Assembly (NCBI GenBank): GCA_032207245.1
Contig: CM063509.1
Span: forward strand, 97,324,859-97,388,858
Direction: 5' to 3'
Length of the DNA stretch: 64,000 nucleotides
Origin: Pardosa pseudoannulata
Taxonomy: Eukaryota; Arthropoda; Arachnida; Araneae; Lycosidae
The translations under genes were made by a program, and so were the position numbers. Shown one piece after another: positions 53,960-64,000 of the stretch (within the stretch, counting starts at the first letter, position 1; each line of letters starts with the position of its first letter). The notes beneath the pieces were generated by a model. It made no database searches, was not told the origin of the DNA, and saw only the letters and a list, made by a program, of their open reading frames with translations.

Positions 53960-54510
53960 GAAAGAACTGATCATTTTCTAGGATTTAAAAGCAGCACTCG
54001 AAGCCACTATTAATGGCAAAAGAAACATAGCACAAACATTTAATATCCTTGATCAAGTCAATAAACCTGGTATTGTCAATTGGATTTCAGATTATGTGGA
54101 TATTAAAAGGAATGAGTAAGCAGATTTCCTTGCAAATACGCGAGATTCAGATCAACCTCTCACCGTCACACATGGAAATGCAAATTGTTTACACCAAGCA
54201 AAAGATCTTTAATCAGCGTTTTGGAATGACAATGATACCAGATCTGCATTGCTCTAGAAATCGGTTGTCTGCAATTGTAAGACTAGCCATTTTAAAGAAA
54301 AATATCGCCAGACAAATTATAATGCCAGATATTAGATCTTATCCCTCCTACAGAAATTGTTCTCAAACTCTACTTAGTTGAGACCACATCTATAACTTCC
54401 AAGCCATTACAGCCTATCTCTTCTACTTTCACCACCAGAAGAAATCCACCATAGTCATCTGGCTCCAGAACTTGCGACGCTTGTCGATGATATGAGACAA
54501 TTAGCACACA
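53960..54510 (+). pseudogene. LINE-type RNase H relic
   Basis: In one broken frame I read DLKAALEATINGK, then IVNWISDYVDIKRNE, stop, ADFLANTRDSDQPLT. This is the RNase H pattern DSKAAL ... W-I-P-S-H-V-x-I-x-G-N-E-x-A-D of LINEs. Stops and substitutions mark it as dead. It interrupts the decayed finger region of the zinc-finger gene. Confidence 0.6.
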
Positions 54511-54690
54511 TAGACAACACATGTACAAAACCATTTTCTCATAAATGAAACTTAAATCCTCTGTTTCATTTGGATACTGAGATAAAATTATTTGCTTGTA
54601 AAAAAAGTAAGGAAACATTTTCTTAAAAAATTCAACTTAAATAAGAAACCCTCTGCTTGAAAGCATTTTCTTGCTATTCATACACATAGT
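54511..54690 (+). pseudogene. Further decayed zinc fingers
   Basis: CTKPFSHK, stop, NLNP, then EIKLFACKK and KETFS pieces, in the order of a finger plus linker plus finger. These are probably the far C-terminal fingers of the same ancestral gene, cut off by the LINE relic. Confidence 0.6.
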
Positions 54691-54767
54691 GGTAAGTGGC
54701 GTTAGATTTGCAGTATAAGAGGTTTTTTTTTGTGTTTACATTCATGAATTTTTTTTTACTTCCAGTA

Positions 54768-55338
54768 TGTAACGACCCTCCCACTCCAGGGGGCCACTTT
54801 GTAATAACGCCCTGTTCTGGGGCGCTATCCTTGCGTGGGACGTGCCCGCCTACTTTTACTGGGGCAGGTATGTTCGTAGATCACCGCTGGGATGCATGGG
54901 CTAAATAAATCCTCCAAAGTTTTAGACGGACAACACAAATTTTATTCACAAGATTTATGAAACATTAGAGTAAAACAAAATATCATATTTAGAACCTTGG
55001 AGCCTGCATGAATCAGAAAGAATAAAACCGAGCATTCCTTTAAGTCCAAACATAAAACCGTCGTCGTGTTCTCTCACATTGAACCTAGAGATGTTTCCAA
55101 GTCGCAGGCCCGACTCTTACTAACTGTTTTCTTCACATCTCTCCCTTTCCTCGGGGACGGGGGTGTCCGCATTTCTCGCAACTTGATCCCTGCTGAAAAG
55201 AGAAATTTCCTCGTCCAGATGTACTGCTGTCCCGCAAAAACACAAACAAGCACATCCGAAAAACCTTATCAGCCCCCCTTTGCCGGCCGGCTTCTTATTT
55301 CTCATAAGGATTGCCGGAAGGGGTCAGCGGGCTATTTT
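54768..55338 (-). repeat. LTR-like sequence, possibly a solo LTR
   Basis: It begins TGTAACGACCC, and a similar TGTAATAACGCCC follows about 30 bases later. It has TTTATT signals at about 54938, consistent with a minus-strand polyadenylation region, and is much GC-richer than the flanks. The far end is not resolved because a SINE has inserted at 55353, and I found no target duplication. A host promoter or 3' UTR is the alternative. Confidence 0.35.
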
Positions 55339-55352
55339 GTAGATATCGTGAA

Positions 55353-55522
55353 GGTTAGGTTATGTTTTGGAGCGCTAGGTCTACTTTTTACAACACGAGG
55401 GCTAATGAGATCGGCTTAAAGCCGATTCCGAACGGATACGAACATCCATGCCATTGTGGGATTCGAACCCACGAACTCCGGTTCCGGAGGCCAGCACCCT
55501 AACCATTCGGCCATCCTTCGGC
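55353..55522 (-). mobile_element. tRNA-derived SINE, copy 2 (full length)
   Basis: It is flanked by a perfect 14-bp duplication GTAGATATCGTGAA (55339-55352, 55523-55536). On the minus strand it starts CGCCGAAGGATGGCCGAATGG, with the A box in ATGGTTAGGGTGCTGG and the B box GGTTCGAATCCC, then a unique body ending CCAAAACATAACC. By my folding the loop would read CCG, suggesting origin from an Arg tRNA; this is tentative. Same family as 28930-29087. Confidence 0.92.
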
Positions 55523-55536
55523 GTAGATATCGTGAA

Positions 55537-56594
55537 AGGCACACATGATTCATGGGTACAAATTCCTTACACAATGTTTCGAAGAAATGGTATCTATACT
55601 CAGGGTTGTGGCTAGTAGGTTTGTAGTACATGCATACATGCAAGCGATTGATAGAATAAATAACATTAAAATATGAAAATATGCTAAATGAAGATTTGGG
55701 ACAGGCGGCTGAAACCCCAGAACCGACCTTTAGCTTCTATTTGCTATAAAAGATAAGGGTCAAGGGACATTCAAAATATCAAGAATGTAAAATTATGCAT
55801 ATACTTTGTAATAAAGCTAAGTTTCATATCAGATGATTGTTTTGTTTTATTAAGGAGATACTTAACCAAGCCTCTCCCGCTTCGAAGTTAATATGTTAAA
55901 TCAATGAAAAAAGAGATATGGAATTCCAAATTCACTTTTAAATATTTTTAAAAAAATGAGCACTAAATAGCTGATAATTTAACAATTTGCGTCTTCTTTT
56001 TAATTTGTTAGTTTCGGTCTAAATTTAATTTTAAGTCATAATGAAATTTCTAAATTTGAAAAATGAGAGGTACTTTTGCCTTAAATTCTCTATAAAAATT
56101 CCAGATAATAAAATTTCCAAATTTTAAAAACAGCATGCAAAATCTGAGTGGTTGAGCTTTCCGTAGCTACTAATTTTTATAGTGAATTAGTGAAAATTAA
56201 TAAAAATCGCAGCATTTCTTTGGTTTTATATAATCGAAGAGAAAACAATCATTTTTAAAATATTTGACTTTGTAAAGCCGGCTTATGTTTAGAATTTTAA
56301 TGTATGGGTACATCCATTTTTGGTACACTTCACACATAATGAATAGATGAAGTTCAAGTAAGTATTTTTTAATTAATGTATCACTAATTCTACATCACTT
56401 GTTAAAAGATTCTTGAAATATTAGGCTTGAATTCAGTGCTTGATTTTCAATAACTGCTGTGACACGTACAGCTATTGAACAGTTGGATAATGAATTTACA
56501 ATCAGTGGCATATACGACAGGGTTTGATGGTTCATGTCACTCCAATAGACTGAAAACAGTGCACACATTAGCTAGTGCCATTAGTGCATTTTAA
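55537..56594. other. AT-rich spacer
   Basis: No gene or clear repeat is seen. Confidence 0.5.
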
Positions 56595-57406
56595 TCCCCT
56601 ATAATAATAGCCTAAGTTGTCTGTACGTCTGTCCTCGATTTAATGAAGCGGTTGGACCTGGAATGGTTAGAGGCATCCATAGTTAGCAAAATTAAAAGAG
56701 AGTCATGTTTATCTTCTCCTAAACTATAGATCCGATTCTAAAATAAATTGGTAAAAATAGGCTTCATATCACTGCGAAAAATACTGCCTGCTTTAAAACG
56801 TTCGAAATCCACCCCTTCCCCTCTTTTCGTGCTTTTAATGCCATTATTTCAACTCCTATTTTCCCTGGTTAAGAGCAGGCGATTAAATTGATCAATTTAT
56901 CACATAATAAATAGCTAAAAATAACATTTTTCTAGCATTATGACGTCATTCCTTTAATCACCTCATTGAATCATTTCTTATTTTAAATTATTTAAATTAT
57001 GCATTATTTTCATACGTTTTACCATTGATCTTAGATATTACGTAAATAATTTTATTTTATATTTGGCTTAAATAATAAGGCAATTTGTCACAACGTCACG
57101 AACTACTATAATGCCCTTCCCATTCATTTTCATGTTTACAACAGCCAATAGACAAACAATAAACTGCCCTTACGTTTTAAACTAAAGCCAGAATTGTCAT
57201 AATTTGAGAATCTGCCCTATGCGTGAAATCGCCTTCTAGATTAGGTACATATAGGATAATTTTAAATTGAATCATAGATTTTTTTTTGTTACAAGATAAT
57301 TCTCAGACAAAAAACAAACCATTTATTTACCTGACTCATAAGGTACTTGGAAATTTGGAAAATTAAAAATTTTACTGATCCCGTCATATGACGGGCTATG
57401 TGCTAG
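56595..57406 (+). mobile_element. Non-autonomous Helitron
   Basis: The 5' end TCCCCTATAATAATAGCC with GTCTGTACGTCTGTCC just after resembles arthropod Helitron starts. The 3' end has the perfect palindrome CCCGTCATATGACGGG (57380-57395), then seven bases and CTAG (57403-57406). It is flanked by A (56594) and T (57407), as expected for insertion between A and T without duplication. It has no Rep/helicase gene. Confidence 0.72.
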
Positions 57407-57619
57407 TTTTTAATATAACGGTATCGCATCAGCTTACACACTTGTATTATATTTTAAAGCCTCTGCTGCATTTTTTTTCAAATTATAATATAATACGCTG
57501 TTGTATTATACTGTAGTTTTTGACAAAATGGCTGACGTGTTACATACAAAAATTTACTTTGTCTGAAACTTCATCCATAGAAAAAGTCTATATAGATCAC
57601 TATCTACAATAAAACTTCT

Positions 57620-57941
57620 AACTCTTTTCAGCTTCCCCCCCCCCAAGTGTTCTAAGTGTAGTACTCAAGCTCAGGGTAAGGTTTTCCTACTATGGTCGGG
57701 GATAGGCTCTCAACCTCCAGAGAAAGGTTTTCTAAAACGTTGCAGGGGTGATACTCAGCCTCTAAGAGAGGTTTTCCCCATAGCGTTCAAAATGTATTTA
57801 ACCGAAAGGCTAGGCTTTCCCGCAGTGATCATAGACCCGTGCTCATGGGAAAGGAATTCTGCCTTGAGAACATCCACAACTCAAAGTTACAAGGGGCAAG
57901 TTAACTTATTCAGATGATTATACGACCACGAAATTCGAGGA
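57620..57941. repeat. Degenerate short tandem repeat region
   Basis: Three imperfect units of about 53 bp share TACTCA...CTC and AAGGTTTTCC (near 57660-57840). A C10 run precedes them. It may be the leader of an old LTR element whose LTR lies just to the right on the minus strand. Confidence 0.4.
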
Positions 57942-58124
57942 CGAGAATAATCACCACGATGTAACGGAACTACGTTCAAAGATCCAAAGCGATGTTCCAC
58001 CAGTGTGCCTATTTAATTTGTAAATGTATCTATATCTTCTTTTTCCTTTGGGTGTTCACGTACTCTTGTGCAAAATTAGAGGAGCCGCTAGTCTCTCTGG
58101 GGATCATTGAATAAGAGGATAAGT
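57942..58124 (-). repeat. Dispersed repeat, copy 1 (LTR-end-like)
   Basis: Matches 60624-60806 in the same orientation (AGAATAATCAC..CGATGTAA, AAGCG.TGTTC.ACCA.TGTGC, AAATTAGAG.AGC, AAGAGGATA). On the minus strand each reads ..GTTACATCG then TGATTATTCTTG or TGGTGATTATTC, which resembles an LTR end followed by a primer-binding site. That reading is inference. Confidence 0.6.
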
Positions 58125-59711
58125 GATAAAAATTTACGTCATGATCAATAATAATAAATTTTCTCGAAATACAATAATCATGAAGGAAAAACAATATTTT
58201 TTCAAATTTACGCGCATTTGTCAAGTACTAAGGAGTAAAGGCTTTAAAGGTGATGTGGCAACTACCATATGGGCCGAGCCATTCAATCCAGAGGCTTCTG
58301 TCAGTAAGCACAAAAATGACTACGAGCGAAAATATCACATAAAAGAGCAAAGAGATAGTATTCGTGAGTTCATAACACAAAACGAGACTAAATTAGGGAT
58401 AAAACATAAAATATTTTTGTGGCCAGTGACATCCGTACGAATATAAAGCCGAAAATATAGAATAATAATGATTAAAATCGAAAAAGTTTAAATTTGAAAA
58501 AATAAAAAATATATGTTTTAAAAATAAATAAATTGCATTTAAAATCCGAAAAGGGCCTAGATAATAATAAATAAACATAAAAAACAATTTTGATTAATTT
58601 TGATTAAGTTTAGAATTTTTGTCTTCGCCGGGGACTACTAAGGAGTAACTTATATGATTCTATCAAATCAAAATCTTTCATTATCGTTTTGTGGTAGCTA
58701 TTGATGTCTAATAAGTATATATAAAATGATAATGTTAATGATTAGTAACATAGAATTAGCTACAACATAAATTCCATCATAGGTGGTACCCAAATTTAGA
58801 GACCTTATTTTATTTTATCTCTAAAAATGTGTTCACTCCCAGACGCTAAAAGACCTCAAATTGAAAACCTTGTCCAAATTTATCATTCTAATTGAGCAGT
58901 AGTGTAATTCTCCATTATTAATTTGAGCAAGAATTTAGACAGCAAATCAAACGAGGAAATTTGGAGAAGTAGAAATGATATTGCTGTTATTTTGTCTATA
59001 TTACTGGCAAAATATAATTTAAATGAAAACAGTTTTTATTCTTAAAAACGAATATTTAAAGAGCTGTTGTTTATATTTTATTGGTAAAAGTATAATAAAT
59101 CTGCAAGTTTTATTTTATTTTATAATAAATTTAAGTGTAAGCATGTAATAACAAGATATAAGATGAAGAGGTTTTCCTTTCATAATAAAAGAGGCTTGAA
59201 TATATTCATATTTTCACTAAATATTCCAAGTTTCACAATTATTAAATAAAAGCTGTTCAAGCTCATTTTTGGATATATGAAGTCGATAAGGCTTTAAAGT
59301 ATGGGTATACATGTTAGTGTTTCATGTTCCCGAATACATTTTCTAGGGTCCAAGTTTATCGGATTCGGGGATACAGACTGATCTGTCTCCAAAGTACAAA
59401 TTTAAAATATGGACACCTTACTTATACTCCTCATATTCTCGTGTACAGGAGATTACGCATTGCGTCCGAGACCAACTCTCTCCCCATCTTTGCAGTGGAA
59501 ACAGCGGAAGGTAACGCAGCGAGAGGTTAGTGCCAACCCAGGAGGGAAATCGTGTGCGTATTGCTACATTGTCCTGTATTATTCATCTGAATTAACCCGA
59601 CTTGAGCTTTCGAGAGAAATATTTCACTTTCTTGTGTGTTTAATATTTCAACGGTCGTGTGTGGGCACACATTGTCATCCACAAACCGATAATTTGAATC
59701 TACAGCCCTCC
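58125..59711. other. AT-rich spacer
   Basis: The 107-codon frame at 58123-58446 and the 120-codon frame at 59409-59771 have no recognised domains; I do not call them. No repeats stand out. Confidence 0.4.
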
Positions 59712-59715
59712 TTAA

Positions 59716-60069
59716 CCTCTGACTGCTCATCCCGCGATTTCCACGGGCATGTGTTTTTCTTCCTTTTTTAAGAAGCACATTCGGCCTTTTTACCGTTTAA
59801 CCAGTCGAATAAAGTACATACAGTATTAGACATTTAATTTGGTAATAAATAGAATTATATGACTAGAACTATAGTTATATTAGATAATAGAATTATAGAT
59901 AGTATGTTATAAATAGAAATTAACTGTATTTCAATTGAAATTTATTGAAAAATAAATTTTCTATGTGATAACATCTGACATTAGTTTTTCTGAAAGCTTA
60001 GTTTCTCATGATAAAAGTCAATAAAAAAATCTTTCTAGAAAAGAATTAGTATTTCAATTCTCCAATATC

Positions 60070-60102
<33 letters not shown>

Positions 60103-60204
60103 ATATATACATTTATATATATATATATGTATATATATATATTATATATACATATATATATATACATATATATATACATATATATATATGTATATAATAT
60201 TTTT

Positions 60205-60242
<38 letters not shown>

Positions 60243-60263
60243 GTATATATATATGTATGTATC

Positions 60264-60303
<40 letters not shown>

Positions 60304-60454
60304 CATATATATTTTATATTTATATATATTTATATATTTATATTTATACATACATATATACATATATATATATTTATTTATATAATATATATATATATAT
60401 ATATACATACATATATATATATATGTACATACATATATATTTAATATATATAAA

Positions 60455-60529
<75 letters not shown>

Positions 60530-60604
60530 ATATAATTGAACTTGCAACAAAAAAATACACAATTTTAAAAGAGATCTCGGTTTACAAATTGAGCAGTCAG
60601 AGGG
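59716..60604. mobile_element. piggyBac-type MITE with TTAA duplication
   Basis: TTAA at 59712-59715 is followed by CCTCTGACTGCTCA. The right end TGAGCAGTCAGAGGG is followed by TTAA at 60605-60608. The ends are inverted repeats of about 14 bp. There is no transposase; more than half of the element is a TA-type microsatellite. Confidence 0.72.
60069..60535. repeat. Compound TA/TATG/TATT microsatellite
   Basis: Almost pure alternating T and A with scattered C, G and TTT interruptions. All open frames here (Tyr/Ile repeats) are artefacts. Confidence 0.95.
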
Positions 60605-60623
60605 TTAAATAGCAAACACCATC

Positions 60624-60806
60624 AAGAATAATCACTGCGATGTAATGGTACCCAGTTCAAAGCTCCGAAGCGGTGTTCTACCATTGTGCGTTTTTAATTT
60701 GTAAATAATTTTATTTCTTGTTTTTTTTTAGGGGTCAAGTACTCTAGTGAAAAATTAGAGCAGCTGCCAATGCCTCTGAGGGACTATTGAAAAAGAGGAT
60801 AGGTTC
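60624..60806 (-). repeat. Dispersed repeat, copy 2 (LTR-end-like)
   Basis: Partner of 57942-58124. It begins 16 bases right of the MITE target duplication. Confidence 0.6.
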
Positions 60807-61869
60807 AGGGATGTTGCGGCAGCGACGATTTTAGGTATCTGCATCCAACTACTCTTAATAAAGTATTTTAACAAAATTGCGCCATTTTGCAAATTTATGT
60901 TTTTTTTTTTTTTTTTTTTTACACATTCAGACTTGTTAAGTAATTCCGTCAATTCTACTATTTGATGAGTTTTCCAGCCGAGCATGCTGAATACTAGGTC
61001 TTGGAGGAAATATGTCATAGTTGTTCTTACCTATTTTGTCAGGCAAAAGCACATAAAGAAAAAGAAAGTATTTTTATGCTTCAACCATGCTGCCAATCTT
61101 TGGTACTACAGACTCAAGATTGTCAAAAGCATCGAACTAAAAATTAAAATTCTGTACCCACTAAGAACAAAGAAAATATGTTTTTAGCATGTACAGGGAT
61201 AGTTTTTTTCGCTTTTTTGTTTTCTACTGCTGATTTTCGCTTTTATACATTTCATTGCAAAATTCATCTTTTTCTTTCGTAAATTTCCTTTTTTTAATTG
61301 TGTGTCTGTGTGTGAATTACCGATTATTTTAGAATATGTCTTTATATTTGCAAATTTTTTGAAATTGGAAAGAAATTTGCGTATTGGTGAGGCTATCAGC
61401 CGTTGAAATCAGTTTGTCAACTTTATGGGAATCAACCATTAGACACTCATCCGATTGCTCTTGTTATGCAATGTTAGCAGCCTATTAAAAATCATAACCA
61501 GGGTGTCGACAGACGAGAAAATATAAAAAATTCTATTAAATTCATTTTATTAAAAAAAATTTTTTTGGAACGCAAATTCACATTTTTCGGCGCTTTATAT
61601 TTTTAGAATATCTATATATAATGAACGTGAATAAACATGTCACAGCAAGAATCTCCTGCATAGGTCAGATTCTTTAATATTAAGTGTGTCTAATGTAGTA
61701 AGAAAAAAAGAAAGAAACAGAAGATACAAATAAATTACCTTTATTACTCAAATAATATTTACATATATATTTAAAACTATAAAAAAAATTTTTAAAAAAT
61801 CCTTTTAAAACAAACATTATTAAAACTAAATTTTCTTCTTTGCATTTTTTCCTTTATCATAGAGTTATA
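60807..61869. other. AT-rich spacer
   Basis: It contains a T run at about 60900-60920. No supported gene. Confidence 0.45.
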
Positions 61870-62211
61870 ATGATTGTTTTGTTACGGCTGACCCGAAGTC
61901 ATCCTCAGTTTCCTTGGCTTCGCGAAAACGTTTGACCAGCCGTAAATATATTTTATACTCAAGGCTTTCGTGTACACTTGAAAATGTAATTTCGTAGCCG
62001 TTTTCAATTTGTAACAGAACTTGATGTTCACTCGTTGCTCCATTGCACGGTGACACTACCTCTCACACTGACTATGTTCTACTCACTTTCCCATGACAGC
62101 CACGAGGCTTCCTGCTAGATGGCGCTCCTAGCCATGTCTCTGGATCGTCATGTGCAAAAGCGTGCGCGTACCGATATCGGACCATTCACCGAACTTTTTA
62201 GACACACCTCG
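61870..62211 (-). mobile_element. mariner-like element, 5' remnant
   Basis: The right edge on the plus strand is CACCGAACTTTTTAGACACA then CCTCG and TA; inverted this is TACGAGGTGTGTC..AAAAAGTTCGG, a typical mariner terminus. Inside, on the minus strand, a start MEQRVNIKFCYKL (ATG near 62044) matches the N terminus of mariner transposases. It is then frameshifted (RFREAKETEDDFGSAVTK in another frame) and stops. The rest of the element is missing. Confidence 0.75.
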
Positions 62212-62589
62212 TATAGTTGCCATCGAAGTTGTGTACAAACGTGTCACAAGAATCTCTTGACACCGGCCCTACCCAGTCAGAAGTCACTCCGCCGCTCTCA
62301 ATTGAACTTCAAGTTCCGTATTTGTAAATCGCAGAGGTTTTTCTCTATTCCCTGCGTCTCTCTTTCTTTTTTTTTTCCTGGTGTTTATGATCGGTATCAG
62401 GATTCTACACCAGAGGACAAAATAACGATTTCACAGTGCAGATCAATTGCTGATCATTTATATCTCGCATGTCCTTCTCACAACATCGGAAAATCGGCAA
62501 GATGATATTCATATATCGGTTAGTTGGAATGTTATGGTCTACTGTTTCGCAATACAAGAGTTAATAAAACAGTGATCTGCTTATAGTGG

Positions 62590-62685
62590 ATTCAAAAGGT
62601 TACGAATATCCGTACCAGCAGTGAGATTCAAACCCATGAATACCGCGCAGCGGTGTACCTATTTGGCCATTGTTCGGCGTTCATA
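62590..62685 (-). repeat. Diverged tRNA-derived SINE relic
   Basis: The minus strand has B box GGGTTTGAATCTC and, upstream, AATGGCCAAATAGGTACACCGC, the same layout as the SINE at 55.4 kb but much changed. No target duplication is seen. Confidence 0.5.
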
Positions 62686-62689
62686 TATC

Positions 62690-63634
62690 GGGGTGTTATA
62701 TAGCGCAGGCGTTGTCAGGAAATCAGAAAGATGAAATTTGTTTATCGGATCGTGATTTGGGGGAACATTGTACATCGCATGCTCTATTATTGTCATGATA
62801 TCGGAAAGACGATTTCACATAAGAGATCGGCGATTAATTTAGCTATAGAGACGTTCCTTCACATCTTGATGCATCACCGATTTGAAAATATGGTAATCGA
62901 TGTCCTGATGTCTACGTTTATCGATATTTCAAGATACATCAATACATTGTCCAGGCCTAAGGCATACTGTAATGACACGCAAATCTATGAGGATATTAGA
63001 AACGGTTGTTAACTTATTTCAAACATTTATACTAGACAGTAAAATTTAAAAAAATTAAAAAAATGAATAATTTTAATAAATTTTTAAAAGGAAGAGAAAG
63101 AATAAAGGAACTAACACAAAAAGAAAAGTTGCTGTAAAAAGATTCTGTGAAAAAAAAAAAACTGCGCAAATGCAGCTAAAAAGCAGACACTTAAACACCA
63201 AACGAGTATCTTTAAAAATAGTAATCCAATACTATGAAATGAAACTAAACAAATACCATCTGTGGAACAGCGTCACCGATAGGCGGATTTTTGAACTAAA
63301 TTTTTTTACGTAAAAAAGGCTAACACATCATTTGAACTATCTATAATTCCAGTTGTATCGCATGTGGACCAGTAGAACGTATTCTAGAGTCCTCAGAAGT
63401 GGGGAATTTATTTCTGCTGACCCTGTATTTCACACGATTTTGTGAGGGAAAAATAAAAATTCTGAATTTCTTGTAACCATTTATAACAATTCTTTAAGCA
63501 TCCTTATGTGGCGAATGCTTTCCTGCTAATAAATAAATTTGTACTCAAACTGTAACAAAGGGGCTTGCTAGTAATTTTCCAGCTTTGTGTTTATTAATAC
63601 CTTATAATCTTTTGTAGAATTATACCAAATAATT
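62690..63634. other. Spacer
   Basis: The 93-codon frame 62731-63012 has no recognisable domain, though the stretch is less AT-rich than usual. Nothing else is supported. Confidence 0.4.
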
Positions 63635-63639
63635 ATACA

Positions 63640-63712
63640 CACATGTATATATATATGTGTGTATATATTCATATATATATATATGTATATATATAGATAT
63701 ATAAATATATTA

Positions 63713-63754
<42 letters not shown>
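63640..63754. repeat. TA-rich microsatellite
   Basis: Alternating TA with a few GT units at its left side. Confidence 0.9.
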
Positions 63755-63757
<3 letters not shown>

Positions 63758-64000
63758 CTTCTGTCCGTGTGTTTGTAATAGAACTTCTAAACGGCTTGGG
63801 CTATTTCCCAGTTCGGGGGGCCCGCGGAACCGGGTTCGGTCGGGACGCCAAGCGTGGGAGATATCGCCAAATTCTAGAACCCTATTTTCTGGCAAACCTT
63901 GCTCTTCTTTTCGGACTCTTCCACCACCCCCTAAAAAAGGTGGGGGTGTCAATCGAAGCCTTTATTTTAGGGTATAGGGGGAAATGACACGTGATTTGAA
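63755..64000. other. GC-richer terminal stretch, possible Helitron-like or repeat start
   Basis: ATTCTTCTGTCCGTGTGTTTG and AACTTCTAAACGGCTTGGGC resemble the 5' part of some arthropod Helitrons, and the following 200 bases are much GC-richer (GGGGGGCCCGCGGAACCGG). The window ends before any terminus, so this stays a guess. Confidence 0.25.

Noticed and set aside
54049..54381. 110-codon frame in the zinc-finger downstream region
   Set aside because: It is the wrong frame over a LINE RNase H relic, which reads better in another frame.
55416..55510. tRNA gene
   Set aside because: The tRNA-like head belongs to a SINE with target duplication and body; the acceptor stem is not closed as in a functional tRNA.
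58123..58446. 107-codon frame
   Set aside because: Lys/Asn-rich composition follows AT content, and part of it overlaps a dispersed repeat. No family recognised.
59409..59771. 120-codon frame starting with a hydrophobic stretch that looks like a signal peptide
   Set aside because: It runs into the piggyBac-type terminal repeat and ends there; no domain; likely chance.
60127..60539. Four overlapping Tyr/Ile-rich frames
   Set aside because: Microsatellite translation.
62119..62505. 128-codon plus-strand frame
   Set aside because: Its first third reads across the mariner terminal repeat in the wrong direction; no recognisable domain.
62731..63012. 93-codon frame
   Set aside because: No recognised motif; the stretch has unusual ATCG-rich wording but no second evidence for coding.

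Overview
The window is AT-rich animal DNA made almost entirely of transposable elements, tandem repeats and decaying zinc-finger genes. No rRNA, true tRNA, operon or housekeeping gene is visible. BEL/Pao and arthropod-type Ty3/gypsy and copia elements, piggyBac, Tc1, mariner and Helitron remnants, tRNA-derived SINEs and long arrays of HTGEKPF-linked C2H2 fingers together suggest an arthropod, most likely a spider or other arachnid. That placement is inference from element style, not from a marker gene.

Layout. 1-2.9 kb: AT-rich DNA with twin hairpins and a possible Ulp1-protease fragment (minus). 2.877-8.729 kb: a complete BEL/Pao element (minus) with visually identical LTRs and an ATAGT target duplication. 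9.58-15.02 kb: a complete Ty3/gypsy element (plus) with near-identical LTRs and an AAAC duplication. 15.5-17.1 kb: a ruined C2H2 gene (minus). 17.5-23.1 kb: a low-copy segment whose uninterrupted copy lies at 48.55-49.57 kb. The 17-23 kb copy is split by a transposon with an 8-bp duplication, which itself holds a Harbinger-like element containing a LINE piece and a tRNA-like unit, and by a deleted copia element. 23.1-27.1 kb: an older defective gypsy element. 28-33 kb: SINE, two piggyBac deletion derivatives, and a Tc1 derivative carrying a 75-bp insertion. 33.7-34.9 kb: a six-copy satellite. 35-37.9 kb: an intact 18-finger C2H2 gene (minus) with decayed 3' duplications. 38.7-39.0 kb: a poly-T/poly-G block. 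40.4-41.2 kb: a second copy of the 8-bp-duplication family with an expanded minisatellite. 43-44.4 kb: a third piggyBac derivative. 45.5 kb: a LINE 3' fragment. 50-51.4 kb: promoter- or LTR-like DNA and SINE relics. 51.7-54.7 kb: a second C2H2 gene (plus) preceded by a tandemly duplicated candidate first exon and followed by decayed fingers broken by a LINE RNase H relic. 54.8-55.5 kb: LTR-like DNA with a clean SINE insertion. 56.6-57.4 kb: a Helitron. 59.7-60.6 kb: a piggyBac-type MITE built around a large TA array. 61.9-62.2 kb: a mariner 5' remnant. The rest is AT-rich spacer.

How it fits together. The only plausible host protein genes are the two C2H2 genes, at 36.3-37.9 and 52.8-53.7 kb, probably DNA-binding regulators; clustered C2H2 genes often evolve by tandem duplication and decay, and both processes are visible here. 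Everything else is mobile DNA in successive layers. The order of insertion can be read from target duplications, nesting and the paralogous empty sites. Several otherwise young elements carry single-base indels at homopolymers, so some apparent frameshifts may be assembly errors.
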